Shown here: positions 47,391 through 60,271 of the stretch, piece by piece
How positions within the stretch are numbered: position 1 is the stretch's first letter
How the letters are laid out: each line of letters opens with the position of its first letter
Origin: Melastoma dodecandrum
Taxonomy: Eukaryota > Streptophyta > Magnoliopsida > Myrtales > Melastomataceae
Assembly (NCBI GenBank): GCA_029817715.1
Contig: JARUPY010000349.1
Location: 30,555-94,554, forward strand
Direction of reading: 5' to 3'
DNA length: 64,000 bases
Made by a program: the position numbers and the translations under genes
The notes under the pieces: generated by a model
Databases searched by the model: none
Told to the model about the DNA's origin: nothing
Seen by the model: only the letters and a program-made list of their open reading frames with translations

Positions 47391-50300
47391 TTATCTGAGG
47401 CTTTATGGTCTCAAGAAGGCGAAAGAAGCATGGAGCGTACTAAAGAAAGAGTTTCAAGGCTCAGAGAAAGTGATTTCCATCACGCTTCAAGGCTTGTGGA
47501 GGGATTTCGACAACTTGGCTATGAAGGAGTCCGAAACGGTAAAAGATTTATTTCAAGAGTTGTGAAAATCATGAATCAAATCAAGTGTTGCGGTGATGAA
47601 GTTCCGACAAGAAGGTTGTGGAGAAAGTGTTGAGAAACCTACCGCAGAAGTTTGAGCACGTTGTTGTTGTAATTGAAGAAGCGAAGAATCTGAAGAAATT
47701 TCTGTGTATGAACTAATGGGTTCTCTTGAAGCCCACGAAAGAAGAGTAAGTAAGTACTCAACTCCCATTGAACAAGCCTTTCAAATGAAGTTAAATGTTT
47801 CAAAAAAAAAGTCGGAGCACAAGGAATGTATGTGAACAATTGCAGAGAGTTTTATGGTCGTTCTCGAGGAAGAGGCAGATGATGTACAGCAAGCCAGTTC
47901 CGTAGTAGATAAGACCTTTCCTGGAGTAGATCTAGAAGTTAAGAAGATAATTACTATATTTGTAGAAAGGCTGGATATGAGGCAAAATTGATTGCTATTT
48001 CAAGTGCAAGAGATGTCGACTTCCAAATCATTCAGAACGAGATTTTTATTTTAAAGGCAAGCAGCAGCAGCAGCCGCAGCAACATGTTTCTCAAAATTTG
48101 GTAAATTTTTCAAAAGAAGAAAAATTGAAGAATGTATTCTATTCTTGTTTCAATGCAATGCAAGATATGAATGAAGTGTGGTTTTTGGATAGTGGTTGTA
48201 GCAAACATATGACAGAAAATAAGGAAAACTTTATGGAGATCGACAACAACTACAACTCGCTGTTAGAGCTTGGATACAACAAAAAGATAAAGATTGAAGG
48301 AAAGGGAATCGTTGCCGTGAGCGCAACAAATGGTGAAGAAAAGCGGATTAATGATTTGTTTGATTCTCCAGCATTGCTCAGAATTTTTTTAGCGTGGGAC
48401 AAATAATGAAGAGAGGTTATAAGGTTACCTTTGCTTATGGTCAATGTGAGATCGTTGACAAAAATGAGAAGATGATCGCTGTAGTAATGATGACGGCGAA
48501 TAACTTATTTCTATTGAAGATGAATTCATTCTTAAATATTGCATTGAAGAGTGAAGTTGTTGATGAAGCTCAGATATGACATCTACGATATGGACATTTG
48601 AATCACAAGGGCCTAATGTTGTTAAGAGAAAGGAATATGATCATAGGTCTTACAAAAATTCAGCCAACAGCAACATGCGTTTGTGAAGGATGTGTGTATG
48701 GGAAGCAACATCGTCTTCCTTTTCCTAATACCTCTTGGAGAGCTAAAGGTCCTCTTTAGTTGGTGCATGCTCATATCTGTGGTCCAACCCAAACTCAAAC
48801 GATCGGTAACAGAAGATAATTTCTCATATATTTTTATGATTATACTCGTATGATATGGGTATAATATCTTGAAACAAATCTTAGGCTTTCACTATTTTTT
48901 TTAGTTTCAAAGCCAACGGAGAGAAACAAAGTGGATATTAAATAAAGACTTTGAGGACTGACCGTAGAGGAGAATTCATTTACAAGCCGTTTTTAGATTA
49001 TTGCAAGCAACAAGGTATACAACGATAGCTTATTGTGAAGTACTCACCTCAGCAGAATGGTGTTGCTGAGAGGAAGAACATGACTATTGTTGAGATGGCT
49101 CGAAGTACACTCAAAGGCAAGGGTATTCTAAATTCATTGTGGGTCGAAGCTGTGAATACAACGGCTTACATTCTCAATCGATCATCAACGAAAGCTGTTC
49201 AAAACAAGAGGCCTTATGAAGCATGGTATAAGAGGAAAACCCGTGATTGATAAACTTGAAGGTATTTGGATGTGTAGCATATACTCTTTTGATGAAGAAG
49301 AATGAGAAGTTTGATAAGAATAGTGAGAAGCTAATCTTTATTGGTTATAACGAGGAATCTAAAGGTTATCGATTGTTTGACCCAAAAACTAACAATCTTG
49401 TGATTTCAAGAGATGTTATAATCGATGAGAATGCAGTGTGAATGTGTGAGAACGAGTCTTCTCAGACTCAGCCAACGTTTTCTTATCCAGAAGCACCAGC
49501 AGTAGTGCCTTCCTCAAATCTCACGGATATAGCAGCAGCTAATTACTCAAGAATAAATTCAAAGAATGAAGTTTATGATGATGATGCAACCAATGAGGTA
49601 TCGTTCATTAACTGAAGTTTACGAGCATGGTAACTTTGCACTTGCTACGTTTGAGCTGTAGAATTTTGAAGAGTCTGAAAAAGAAGAAAAGTGGAGAAAT
49701 GCCATGAAGGAAGAGATGTTCAATATCGAGAATAATGATAGTTGGTCCCTCGTAGGCCTTCCCAAGGGAAAAGAAGCGATTGGCTTGAAATGGGTGTTCA
49801 AAACAAAGTTCAATTAAGATAGAAATGTACAGAAGCACAAACCTCGTCTCATAGCAAAGGTTACTCACAATAGCCTGAAGTTCATTTCACAGAGACATTC
49901 GCCCCTGTAGCCAGAATGGAGACTATTCGATGTGTAAATGGAACTTGAAGTGTTCCAACTTGATGTGAAGTCAGCTTTTTCAATGTAGTGTTAGAAGAGG
50001 AAGACAAAGTGTATCGACTTCACAAAGCTCTTTATTATGGACAGAAACAAGCACCGAGAGCATGGAATTTTAGGATAGATTCCTACTTGCAGAAGAATGG
50101 ATTTGAAAGAAGTTAGGTAGCACTGTCTCTCTATGTGCAGAAGTGCGATGCTGATTTTCTAGTAGCATGTCTCTACGTGGATGATCTCATCTACACTAGC
50201 ACCAGCAAGGCGTTACAGGAGAAGTTCAAAAAACAATGATGGATGAATTTGAGATGACGAATCTTGGATTAATAAAGTATTTTTTAGGTTTGCAGTGAGA

Positions 50301-51106
50301 TAGAGCAAATGAGAGATTATTATTTCTTAAGAGAAGTACGTTGCTGACGTATTGAAGAAATTTCGCATGGAGAAAGCCAAAGCTATAGCAACTCCAATGG
50401 CTCTTAATGAGAAGCTGTAACAGGATGATAGTGCTAAAAAGTTTGACTCGAAGATTTATAGAAGCCTGGTTGGTTCGTTGATCTACCTCACCCACACAAG
50501 GGTAGATATCGTTCAAAGTGTAAGTATGTTGTCAAGATTCAAGAACAATCCCACCAAGACTCATTATACAGCAGCGAAGCGTGTCTTACGCTATCTTCAA
50601 GGAACAAAGAATGTTGGTTTGAAGTACATGAAGGAAGAAAACAACAACCATGTAGGATATGTGGTAGTGATTAGGCAAGAAATATTGATGATCGGGATAT
50701 CTTTTCTATCTTGGAATAAAATCCATCTCTTGGAGTTTGAAGAAGCAAGCTACTATAGTGTTATTATCAGTTGAAGCAGAGTACATTGCAGCAAATGAAG
50801 CAATTCGTGAAGCAGTATGGTTAAGAAGATTATTACTGGAGTTACAGCAGAATGTTGCTCATCCAACAACAGTATTCTGTGATAATCAGTCAGCCATTGT
50901 TATGACGAAGAACCCTGTGTTTCATGCAAGGTCGAAGCATATTGAATTGTGCCACCACTTTATCGGAGAAATTGTGATAAAAAAGGAGATCACTATGGAG
51001 TTTATTCATACCCAGGACCAGCCTGTTGATGTTCTAGCAAAGGCCATGAATTTCGAGAAGCTCGAGTTGTTCAAGAAGTTTATGAAGATTATAAATTAAG
51101 AGGTGG

Positions 51107-51473
51107 TGTTAAATGTCATTGTAATTTGTAATCTCATTATGTGTGTTAGTAGTCTTGGAAGTTGGGTGATGTTAATGGCCTAGGAACTAGAAGGGAGTTA
51201 ATGTCATAGGAACTAGGGTAGAGTAAATGCTTGCTCTAAATCTTTCCTAGGACTCTATATGAGGAGTAATAATCTCCAAATGATGTAAGAGAGTGGAGAA
51301 AGACCAAGAAAGCATTCTGGTCGTAAGAAAAGAAAGAAGGCTCCGGAGTTAACCAAATTATCCTATCCAAATTTCCTTGTTCCTTATTTCCAGAAATACT
51401 TCATTGTGTCGTAGTAGTTCTGTAAACCCTTCCTGTGACACAGCAATGTACCGCTTTCCAAACAACCCCAACA
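51107..51473 (+). repeat. 3' LTR of the copia element
   Basis: 367 bp, starts TGTTAAATGTC after a purine-rich tract (AAGAGGTGG) and ends CCCCAACA. Confidence 0.9.
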
Positions 51474-52626
51474 ATTCATACGTGATGAAATTTTCTGGTG
51501 GGACGATAAGGGGACTGCGTGAAGGGGAGGAGGCACCAAATTCAAGTGAATCATTGTTTTATTTCTTCAATTTTAGGTTGCAATATTTATAAATTTAGGT
51601 AAGAATATATGTTTATGACTTTAATTTTGGGGCAACTTTCTATTTTAGCATTAACTTAATTTGTTATATAATTTTATCACCAACTTTTGTTTTAATATTG
51701 GTTTTGGCTAATCTTTAATTTAATCATGCGAAAATCAAATCAAGCCTAAATATAGTTTGACTCGTGTCATATAACTGTCTTTTTAGGAATTTGAGTCGGA
51801 ATGGAATGGATTTTAGTCCATTCTGCCCGTTATGTTGTTTGGTATGACTTTTTATTTCCGGAAAGCCCATTTCATTCCTGGACTCATTTCGCCCACTTCA
51901 TTCCATAGTTTAGGATTTTATTGCATTTTTTCAGTTTCTTCGTCATCTCTCTCCCTGGGGAAGGCTACCTCTTGTGATTTTGGTTTTATGTTCAAATTGA
52001 TACTTCACCCCAAACATAGTTTGCTAGATAGTTTTTGGCATTTTTCCCTAAACAAGGTTTGGTCGATAGTTTTTGGTTAGGTTTTTTATTTCCCCACTTC
52101 CTTCTTGTCTTAATCACAGTGTTTATGAAGCTTAAAGTGGTCGTCCCCATCCACCCTTGTTCTATCTATTTTTTGCTTAATTTTTCTTAGTATCAATAGA
52201 CCCACTGCATATACCCACCCGATACATGCCTTAAACAATCTTGTCTTTCGTCCTGGGACGTTAACCAAAGGTAACGCGAGATGAGCACCACGTCGAACCT
52301 CATTTAGATTTGCATAGTTCGGGTCGATGGGATTGATTTGTGGAATTAGCTCATAGTCTGGGTGTGCGTCCGTGGTTTACTATCATCATCTGTTTATTTC
52401 GTTCTTTTCCTAATTCTCATAGTAGGTGAAGTTGAAAAAAAATCTTATAAAGAGGTTAGGTTTGTTGCTTGTTAGGTAGTTTAGTTTATTTTGTTCGCTC
52501 TTGGGTTGAAGTTTAGCTCTTTATGCTAAAGCAAGATGCCTCTAATTCCCTATGTAAATGTTGTTTTGTTTTTAGTGTCGGTTGGGTTGGCTTATTAGTT
52601 TTGGTTACAATTATCTTATGCAGTAA
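51474..52626. other. No gene recognised
   Basis: T-rich sequence. Repeated GGAATGGAATGG/CATTCC text near 51795-51905 resembles the ends of PIF/Harbinger-related elements and the right end at 56.6 kb, but the boundary evidence favours a start at 52627. Confidence 0.4.
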
Positions 52627-52899
52627 TGGCCCGTTTACCTTTGATAAGGAGAAGACTTGCAAGCAACATGAGAAGAGTAACTATAATAACTCATTAACTG
52701 AATATCTTACACTTGTTACATCAAATTTTCGCCAGTCATTGCTAATATTGATGCCACAATTGAATAGTCAATAATTGGGAAGAAGATACATGGTTGATTT
52801 CTACTCTAGGAGAGAACATATGCATGATTTGGTATACTGACATGATCAAACACGCATTGAACAATTGATGATGAATATTCGCAAATTCAAGTCTTTATG

Positions 52900-54360
52900 T
52901 TCGATGCTTCAAAATGTGGGGAAGTTAGATGATACGAAACATATGATGGTAGATGAGCAAGTAGTGCTGTTTTTGTACATATTAGCACATCATGTGTTAT
53001 CAAATTAAGGTTCAATTATTTTGGAGAAACTATAAGTCAATACTTTCGTAATATGTCAAACAATGTCATACATCTGGATGAAGAATTAATTAAGAAGCCT
53101 GAGCCAATACCTAAGGACTCACATGATTAAAAATGCAAATGGTAATTACATAAATTAATTTTACTTATTTTATTGATAAGTCTTATGCTTATCTTATTTT
53201 ATTTATATTTGTTTCTTTTAGAATTGAATTGGAGCAATAGATGGAATACACGTGAAGATTACGGTGCCTTTAGAAGATAAATCTAGATATAGACATCATA
53301 AGGAGGAGATTTCTACCAATGTCTTGGCAGCTTGTTCGCATGACGGCCAATTCACATATATTTTAGCTGGTTGGGGAGATCAACTGCTAATGGTAAAGTG
53401 CTTCGTGAAGCATTATAGGCCAAATGGTTTAAAAATATCCATTTGATACGGAACCGGAAATGAATAAATGATTTCAATACCGAAACGAAGTGGGACGTCA
53501 CTAAAGTTGCAAAATGGAGTGACGTGAGGTATGGATGGAAGGTTGTGTTTATGGGTGCGGCTGAAAATGGAACAGAATTGGAATAGGTGAAGGAAAGGTT
53601 GAGAACAACTTCCACGGATACAGTAATACCACCGTGACAGAAGACGCGGATAGACTCGTGCGGATGATATAGATACACCACCACCGGTTGAATACTCTAC
53701 TCAATTCGCACTTTGAATCCACCAAATGAAGAAAGAGGTTGAAGGAGAATCCACTCACTTCGGGTGGGTTTTGAAATCTTAATAAAAAGGTTCTTTCAAA
53801 TGAGTTACAAAGGCACCTTATATAGACCTTGGAAAGAAAAGAAATTAAATGTGACAACATCTAACTAAATGCATGCAGAACTTAATACTAGCCATAATGA
53901 CTTATTGAGAATGAATGCAACTAAATGCAAGGTAGTAGAGGCATGAGTGGTCTTGGAATTCAATTCGTCTTCAATGTGAGGTTGCTTCTACTTCGACTTA
54001 TCTAAAGTATGAGTTAGTCGATGATGAGCAAGCTGACCGCTCTAATCGATGGTGCTTCGATGGTCCTTATATCACCATTGGTAGGAAATATTCTTCTTGT
54101 AGTGCATAAATATTCAGTTAAATCTTGATATTTACATATAATACATTTCCTTTTAGGGCAATATTACCTAGCGGATGCTGGGTATGCAAATGGTGTAGGA
54201 TTTCGTACACCATATAGAGGACAACAATATCGTTGAATGATTGGAGATGTGGACATCAACCAGCCACTGTTGCTAAATATTTCAATATGAGGGATTCTTC
54301 AGTTAGAAATATTATTGAAAGATGCTTTGGCAGGGAGAAATCATCAAATGCTTTCACCTC
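52900..54360 (+). pseudogene. Harbinger (DDE_Tnp_4-type) transposase remnant
   Basis: Blocks in order: GETISQYFRNMSNNVIHLDE (about 53025-53090, the helix-turn-helix part); GAIDGIHVKITVPLEDKSRY (about 53230-53290) with the first catalytic Asp, then VLAACSHDGQFTYILAGW; and YYLADAGYANGVGFRTPYRG (about 54160-54225) with the second Asp, then MNDWRCGHQPATVAKYFNM and SSVRNIIERCFG carrying the final acidic position. Between the second and third blocks about 700 bp (53,400-54,130) has no transposase similarity, so an insertion or intron lies there. Stops interrupt the frame. Confidence 0.8.
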
Positions 54361-54775
54361 TGTGCTGTCCCTTAGCCATTTCCACAGAGTACCACACATG
54401 CAGCAGGTTCTTCAGGGTCCCATGGTGAACAGTACCCCACCATCGACCAACTAACACGTCCAGGTAAGCTCCATCCGACCCATTCCCTATAAAAAAGCCT
54501 GTCGGGTGAGGGTGGAGATATGGGATGGAAGTCGTACCTCGTCAAACCGACCGGCCTATGACATTGCTTTTCACGTACGTCTGGCCACCAATATAGATGC
54601 TATTCATCCTGACAGATCTCCATTTGCATGTATGAATCATGGTTATGAATGTATATTTCCATTTGCAACATGTCTCACGGATCTCCTATTTGTTTGTATT
54701 GTTCATGCTATAGTGTTTTGCATTTATTGAAATGTGTATTAGTGTAGGCAAATAGTAGCATTCGGTAACTATCAA

Positions 54776-55573
54776 ATGGAAAGTGAAAGAAGTAGAGGGC
54801 CAGGAAGAAATAAAAGAGGTTGGAGTAGTGAAGAAGATCACATCCTTTTAGATATCTTCCGTGATTTGCACAATCAGGGTAAGTATAAAGCTTATCGCGG
54901 TATCAAGCCTAGATTTTTTTATGTTTTTGAACCAGAAATGGGGAAAAAGCTTTCCTGTGAGTGGTATTAAAGTAAGACCACATTCAAGTCAAGACTAAAG
55001 ACGTCGAAAGATCATTTCAATATCGTTCTCGATATGAAAGAGTCAACATATGAATGTATGGGATGAGTATCTTCAAGTAAGTCCACTTTTATTATTTTCT
55101 CAAATTAATGTGATGCTATTTTATTACATTATTTTATCTTATACATATGAATATTGAGACTATAATTTCTTTTATTGTTCAGAGTCACACGAAGGCAGCA
55201 AAATTTAGAGAAAAACAGTTTCCATATTATGAAGAGCTCCGTACCATTTTTGATGTGGATCGTGCTAGGAAATGAGCCAGATGATTTTGTGGCTGCGAGG
55301 TGGATATTAACAGGGAGGAAGCGATAAATGAGAATATTCTCAATGAAGGTATTGATATTGAAATTTCAGTTTTAGCCTCACCGAGCTTGGTGGAAAGAAA
55401 TGTGAAGTGTAAAGCAAATTTGATCAGTAAAAAGAAGAGAAAAGTTTTAACTCAAGAGGAAGATATTGTTGCTTTAGAAAAGACCTCGAGTATGATTGAA
55501 AAGGCAACGGATACACTTGGAGTTGCTATCAGAAATGCCGCAAACATTTCTAAAGATGCTATCAAGAGTTAGG
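54776..55573 (+). pseudogene. Harbinger-associated Myb/SANT-like ORF
   Basis: An N-terminal trihelix (Myb_DNA-bind_3 type) reads GWSSEEDHILLDIFRDLHNQ GKY (two words of one segment, 54830-54890); then VWDEYLQ near 55055 and, after an intron-like gap, SHTKAAKFREKQFPYYEELR (55182-55240). The tail (55300-55572) is charged. Such proteins are the known DNA-binding partner encoded by PIF/Harbinger elements. A stop at 54968 and another near 55275 break it. Confidence 0.7.
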
Positions 55574-56703
55574 AAGTGATTAGAAGCGAAAAAATAATGA
55601 TGGATTAACGATGGAAGAACACCATACAACAACTCGTCGAATTGTATGTGATGTTGATCTCATGTGTATGAAGATGATGATAAAGAAGCTTGGGTGAAAT
55701 CTCTTCTTAAAAAGAATATATGAATCATATATAAAAGACGTTCTCCGCCTCCGCCCTCCTCATTGACCATAAGTATATGTTCTTTCTTATTTATTTTAAA
55801 ATACCGCCTTTTTCATCTGGTTGGTTGTGCAAATAAGATTTTATGCTTGAGAAAGTTCGTTTCTTTGGTGTTGGGTGAAAAGGCTAAGATTGTTGGGTTC
55901 AAGTAAGACGACCTATATATGACCTTGCTAAATTAGGATAAGAATTGGGTGATATTATTTGGTGATGTGAGAGAAATGTCATGTTTCCGGTGAACTAAGG
56001 ATGGTTACTAGGGAATGAGGATTGTACGTCCTTGTTGCTTCGTGCTATGAACTTGTATTATACTACATTTTCTTTTTGGTTTATATATTGGCCGATGGTT
56101 GTCGCCTACAGTATCTAATGTTTTTTTGCATTTGTCCGGGTAGCAATTTTTGCTTCATAAAAAGGCTTGGGATTGTTCCAGATTTCTTGCAGATGTAGTC
56201 AGTCATATGAATTCCAAGACACAATCTGCAGTCGATGTAACAAAATCTTCCTTCTCATGAAAGAAATACTGCGATGTGAGTTAATGCATTTGTTTTGGGG
56301 GAGTTGTCCGACTCACTGATGTTTTGATCTTGTTTTCGGGAGTATATTTTTGTCAACAACGTATTCTCCTTGAGAAAGCTTGTTCCTTTTCCTGTCAATG
56401 AACCAGTGCCCTATCTGGCTGCCATTCCCTAATGTCACAAGTGGCCACAAAATCCACGATATAATACCCCGTAATTTAATCGTTGAAGTACAAATCATGT
56501 ATAAGACCTAGTCAAATAATAATAATTTTGTAAGATAATATAGTAATTTTATAATTTTTATTTATTTCATTCCGTCTCGCTTCATATTAATTAACCAAAC
56601 AGTGTAATTGAATTACAATTCCATTCCATTACCATTTCCATCCCACTTCCTACCTCAATCCATTCCATTGGAATTTCCATTCCGGCAACTAAACGGCCCA
56701 TAA

Positions 56704-58126
56704 TAGTAGATCTCCAACCTCTCGTTCATGTGTTTTTTCACCTCATCGTCCACCTTACCTACAAACCCCAGAATAGACGCCTCATCAGAACTTCATTGAT
56801 TTTACGTATTCTTGACAACATAAAAAACTATAGTCCAACTTTAGCTTCCAACTTACTTGATCTGGTTATTAAAAAAATAAATAAAATCAAGAGGTTCCAA
56901 TATTATTTTCTATTATTTTCAGTTTTTCTTTTTTAATCGATAAATGAAAAATATTTATTAAGGCTTCCCTCGATTAAATATTGACCAAGTTGACTCAAAG
57001 TTGATTTGTCTAAATATTACTAGCATGTATGCATGGTTTAGGTAACTTTCTATAGTTATTTTAGAAATTTTTTCCCCGGATTAAAGGAATTGTTAATATC
57101 ATTGTCACTAATATTTTGTGGGGGAAAGGAATTTTTTGCGGCATTAAAAAGAGTCCATGATCGACCCGCCAATGGAAAGACTGGGCTAAGCCCGCCTAGG
57201 GTGGACCGTTGGGCTAGATCGGCCCTAATACTATGAACCCATATCTCGTCGTTGGAATAAAAATAAAAAAGGATTTTGTTAGCGGGTACCCTCGTTAAGG
57301 TGCAGTTAATGCTCTTAAAATTCAGCCATTTAGCATTTATTATGTTTTGTAAGTAATATGTTTTCTTATTCTAGATTAAAATTATGAACATTTATAACCC
57401 AACACAAAAAAAAATACTACGGATTAGTTCACAAAAACTTATAAAATAATTATCAGCCGACCAACCGAAAAACTTGCGGTGCAGTGAATCTTTAACATAT
57501 CTTTTAAAAATAAATTTCAATTCACTTCTAGAATTCATGAATTAATTAACTATAATCGTGTAATTACTCATTTCACTGCCAAGCACTCCCAATTTCAATT
57601 TATATTCCTGTTATTAACCATTTATTTCTAATGATTCTAGTGGATAGCAGATGTTAAAATATTCATGCCGGTTATTTCGTTATCAGCATAACAATTAGTG
57701 AGGAAAGAGACAAAATATCTGTGACCATTATTCCTACCAACTTGTCATTATATTTTTAGTTAAAATGTCAGAGGGAGTAAAGATGTTATAGCACTTGAAT
57801 AATTCAATCTGGAAGGAATCAATGGGATGGGGGGAGGGGGGGGGAGTGGTTGTGCACAAATATTAAAATTAATAGCTTTAAGGTTAAAAATGAAGAAAAT
57901 TAATGTATATAAATCGAGCCTATTACGGGCAAAAAGTATTTCTCATTCCCAGCCCATGCGTGGCACAAACATCACCTGAAAGAGACGGATGTCGTCCAGA
58001 AGGGGAAACGGAGAAGTAGGGGTTTATGTTTAATGACTAAACTGAGCATGTTTATAAATCCATATAATATTTATTTTAAATTATTTCTTTTTTACTAAGT
58101 GAAAAATAAACTAATCTTTCTTTTAA
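56704..58126. other. No gene recognised
   Basis: AT-rich. G-rich tracts at 57829-57844 (six and nine G). No ORF with family resemblance. Confidence 0.45.
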
Positions 58127-59265
58127 GGTCAAATAATTAAATATATCCTAAAATTTGACAATTTTTTTCGATTTAGCCTTTGAAAAATATCCTCTTACAT
58201 CTTAATGTTGGGCCATCATATCTATTATATCATCCGTTAGCCGTCCCCGCTAACGAAGTCATACGTGGCGCTAACGTGGCAATTAACGTCGTTAATGCCA
58301 CGTTTTATCTATTTTATCTTCAAGATAAATTATCAAATATACCCTAAACTTTGTCACTTCTTCTAATTTAGCGTAACATTTTTAAAAAATATCCTCTTGC
58401 ATCCCAACATTGGACTGTTATCTCTTCATATAATCCGTAGTCGTTCACAATACGAACAAATATTGTAATAGATTTTTTAGCTATTATGAATAAATTGTAG
58501 TTGTTCTAATTAGAGTCAAAGTTAAATGTTTTAAACATATCCAGGATTTCTAAAATTTCAGGAAATGCCCACGCAAAGACATTGTCATACATTATCTAGG
58601 CAAACACATGGTCATTATCCAATCAAATAACACTGTAAAAATATGTCAACATTGTTATACAAACGCACAACTCCAAACCAACATTATTGAGATGTCAACT
58701 TTTTGGGGTTGGGAGTCGAGGGTTAGGGTGGGATAGTGGTTGGGGATTAAGGTTCGGGGTGGTCGGGTGCCGGTGTAGAATTAGTCAGAAGTATGAATAA
58801 AATATTCGTTAAGAATGAGATTAAAATACATTTGGAGCTTTATTCGAGGTTTATGGTTCAAATTTGAGAAAAAATGTGGTGCTGAAAGCGTTAATTGTCG
58901 TATCAACGTCACGCAAGACTCCGTTAGCGTCGACCGCTAACATAGAATATAATGAAGGCAATGGCTCATCGTCAAGATGTAAGATGATATTTTTCAAATA
59001 TTAGGCTAAATTGGAAAAAATGTCAAAGTTTAGGATATATTTGATCATTTATTATTGAGAAAAATAGATTACACGTGGCGCTGACGGCGTTAATTGCCAT
59101 GTCAGCGTCACGTATGACTCCGTTAGCGTCGTTAGCGGGGACGGCTAACGGAGGATATAGTTGAGAGAACGGTCGAATGTTAGAATGTAAGAATATATTT
59201 TTCAAATGTTAGGCTAAATTAGAAAAAAACGTCAATGTTTATGATATATTTGAGTATTTGTCATT
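58127..59265. mobile_element. Inverted-repeat element with doubled arms
   Basis: The left arm (58127-58440) and right arm (about 58880-59265) are inverted copies: CCGTTAGCCGTCCCCGCTAA at about 58236 faces its complement near 59135. Each arm holds two tandem versions of the same ~180-bp end sequence, seen as repeats of ATATATCCTAAAMTTTGACA, TTTTCRATTTAGCC and TGAAAAATATCHTCTTACAT. The centre (58440-58880) is non-coding. No protein is encoded. It resembles a MULE-type or other TIR-bearing non-autonomous element, possibly one copy nested in another. Confidence 0.75.
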
Positions 59266-60271
59266 CAAATCGCTATGGACGATTGTTTTCATATTTATCT
59301 TCCTCTTCTTAATTGATTTTGTGGTATCGTAACAAGAATATACGGCTCTTGTGAGTGTAAATAAGTAATATAATTTTTATTTTCATCTAAAGTTTGGTTA
59401 GTCACTTTTTTTTTAGTATATCTTACTTTTATATTCATTGTATAGTTTTATAGATAAAGGATTTTACATGAACCAAAAGATTAAGGTAAAATTATAAGAG
59501 ATGAGGATGAAGATGATATTGAGGTACAAGTAAGCTCATATAGGGAATTAAAAATAAGTATTGTAAATATTTAATAATAAAGCAAAGTATTAGATTACTT
59601 CTTTTAAGAATATGTTAAATAAAATTAAATATTTATATATTTTAATTCGATTAGGTGGAAGTAACCAACGAATTAACACGCGTGGGAGGGGTGGAAAGTG
59701 AAATCAATGGAGATAGAAGGGGATGGGTATTATAGTCAAATTGGATAGAACTAATGGAATATATATATATATATATATATAATTTTAAGAAATATAAATA
59801 ATACAAAAATTTTTAAAACATATTAATTACATCTAAAAGGAGGGAGGGCGTTATCCATACGCTCCGACTGACTGACTATTCAGAATTCGCAGGGGCTGCG
59901 TCGAATTTAAGCATTTCCGTTGTACGTATGCACTTACATCATTTTCACTGGCTGCCTGCTTATTTCACGTTATTATTATTATTATACGCCTTATTTGATT
60001 ATAACTAAAAATAAATAAAAAATTACAACGTGACGTCGTTCGAGTAAGGGATAAGAAGGAGAAACCCGGATCCGCTTGGAGGTTGTTTCGGAGAGGTGGG
60101 AAACAAGTGGATGGCGTAACGTCTTCCCAACCAAAAGGGTAGAAGAGCGGGTGTGAGAGGGAATCCGGCGAGGCGAGGTTGTATTTCTCGTCGGATTTCT
60201 TCCCCCCTCCGTCGTCCTCCTCAATCTCCAATCTCCTCCGTCCCCTGCCTCCTCTTTGCAGATCCACCACG
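59266..60271. other. Intergenic and presumed promoter of 60272 gene
   Basis: AT-rich, with an (AT)10 run at 59761-59780. From about 60060 the GC content rises and CT-rich sequence typical of a 5' UTR precedes the ATG. Open frames on the opposite strand (59965-60345) are by-products of this. Confidence 0.5.

Larger units (their letters stand above)
43399..51473 (+). mobile_element. Ty1/copia element with duplicated 5' half
   Basis: LTRs at 43399-43785 and 51107-51473. Plus-strand order: gag (43813-44815, start MATSSSSMLFTYSPNQIPIF), protease/GAG-pre-integrase copy 1 (44820-45440), a foreign Ty3/gypsy gag insert (about 45460-47390), gag copy 2 (47398-48050), pre-integrase copy 2 (48098-48770, VWFLDSGCSKHM), integrase (49035-49440: YSPQQNGVAERKN, LWVEAVNTTAYILNR, LKVFGC), reverse transcriptase (49620-50470: GLKWVFKTKFN; YVDDLIYTSTSK near 50175) and RNase H (50480-51100: SVEAEYIAANEAIREAVWLR, DNQSAIVMTKNPVFHARSKH). 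Gene order and motifs place it near the Tork/Tnt1 group. Many stops; not functional. Confidence 0.92.
52627..56700 (+). mobile_element. PIF/Harbinger DNA transposon, decayed
   Basis: The 4.07-kb element begins TGGCCCGTTTA and ends TAAACGGCCCA (10/11 inverted match) with TAA on both outer sides (52624-52626 and 56701-56703), the 3-bp TWA target typical of this superfamily. It contains both expected proteins on the plus strand: a DDE transposase (52900-54360) and a Myb/SANT-like protein (54776-55573), both broken. The terminal repeat is short and the inner end sequences diverge, so the boundaries are likely but not proven. Confidence 0.7.
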
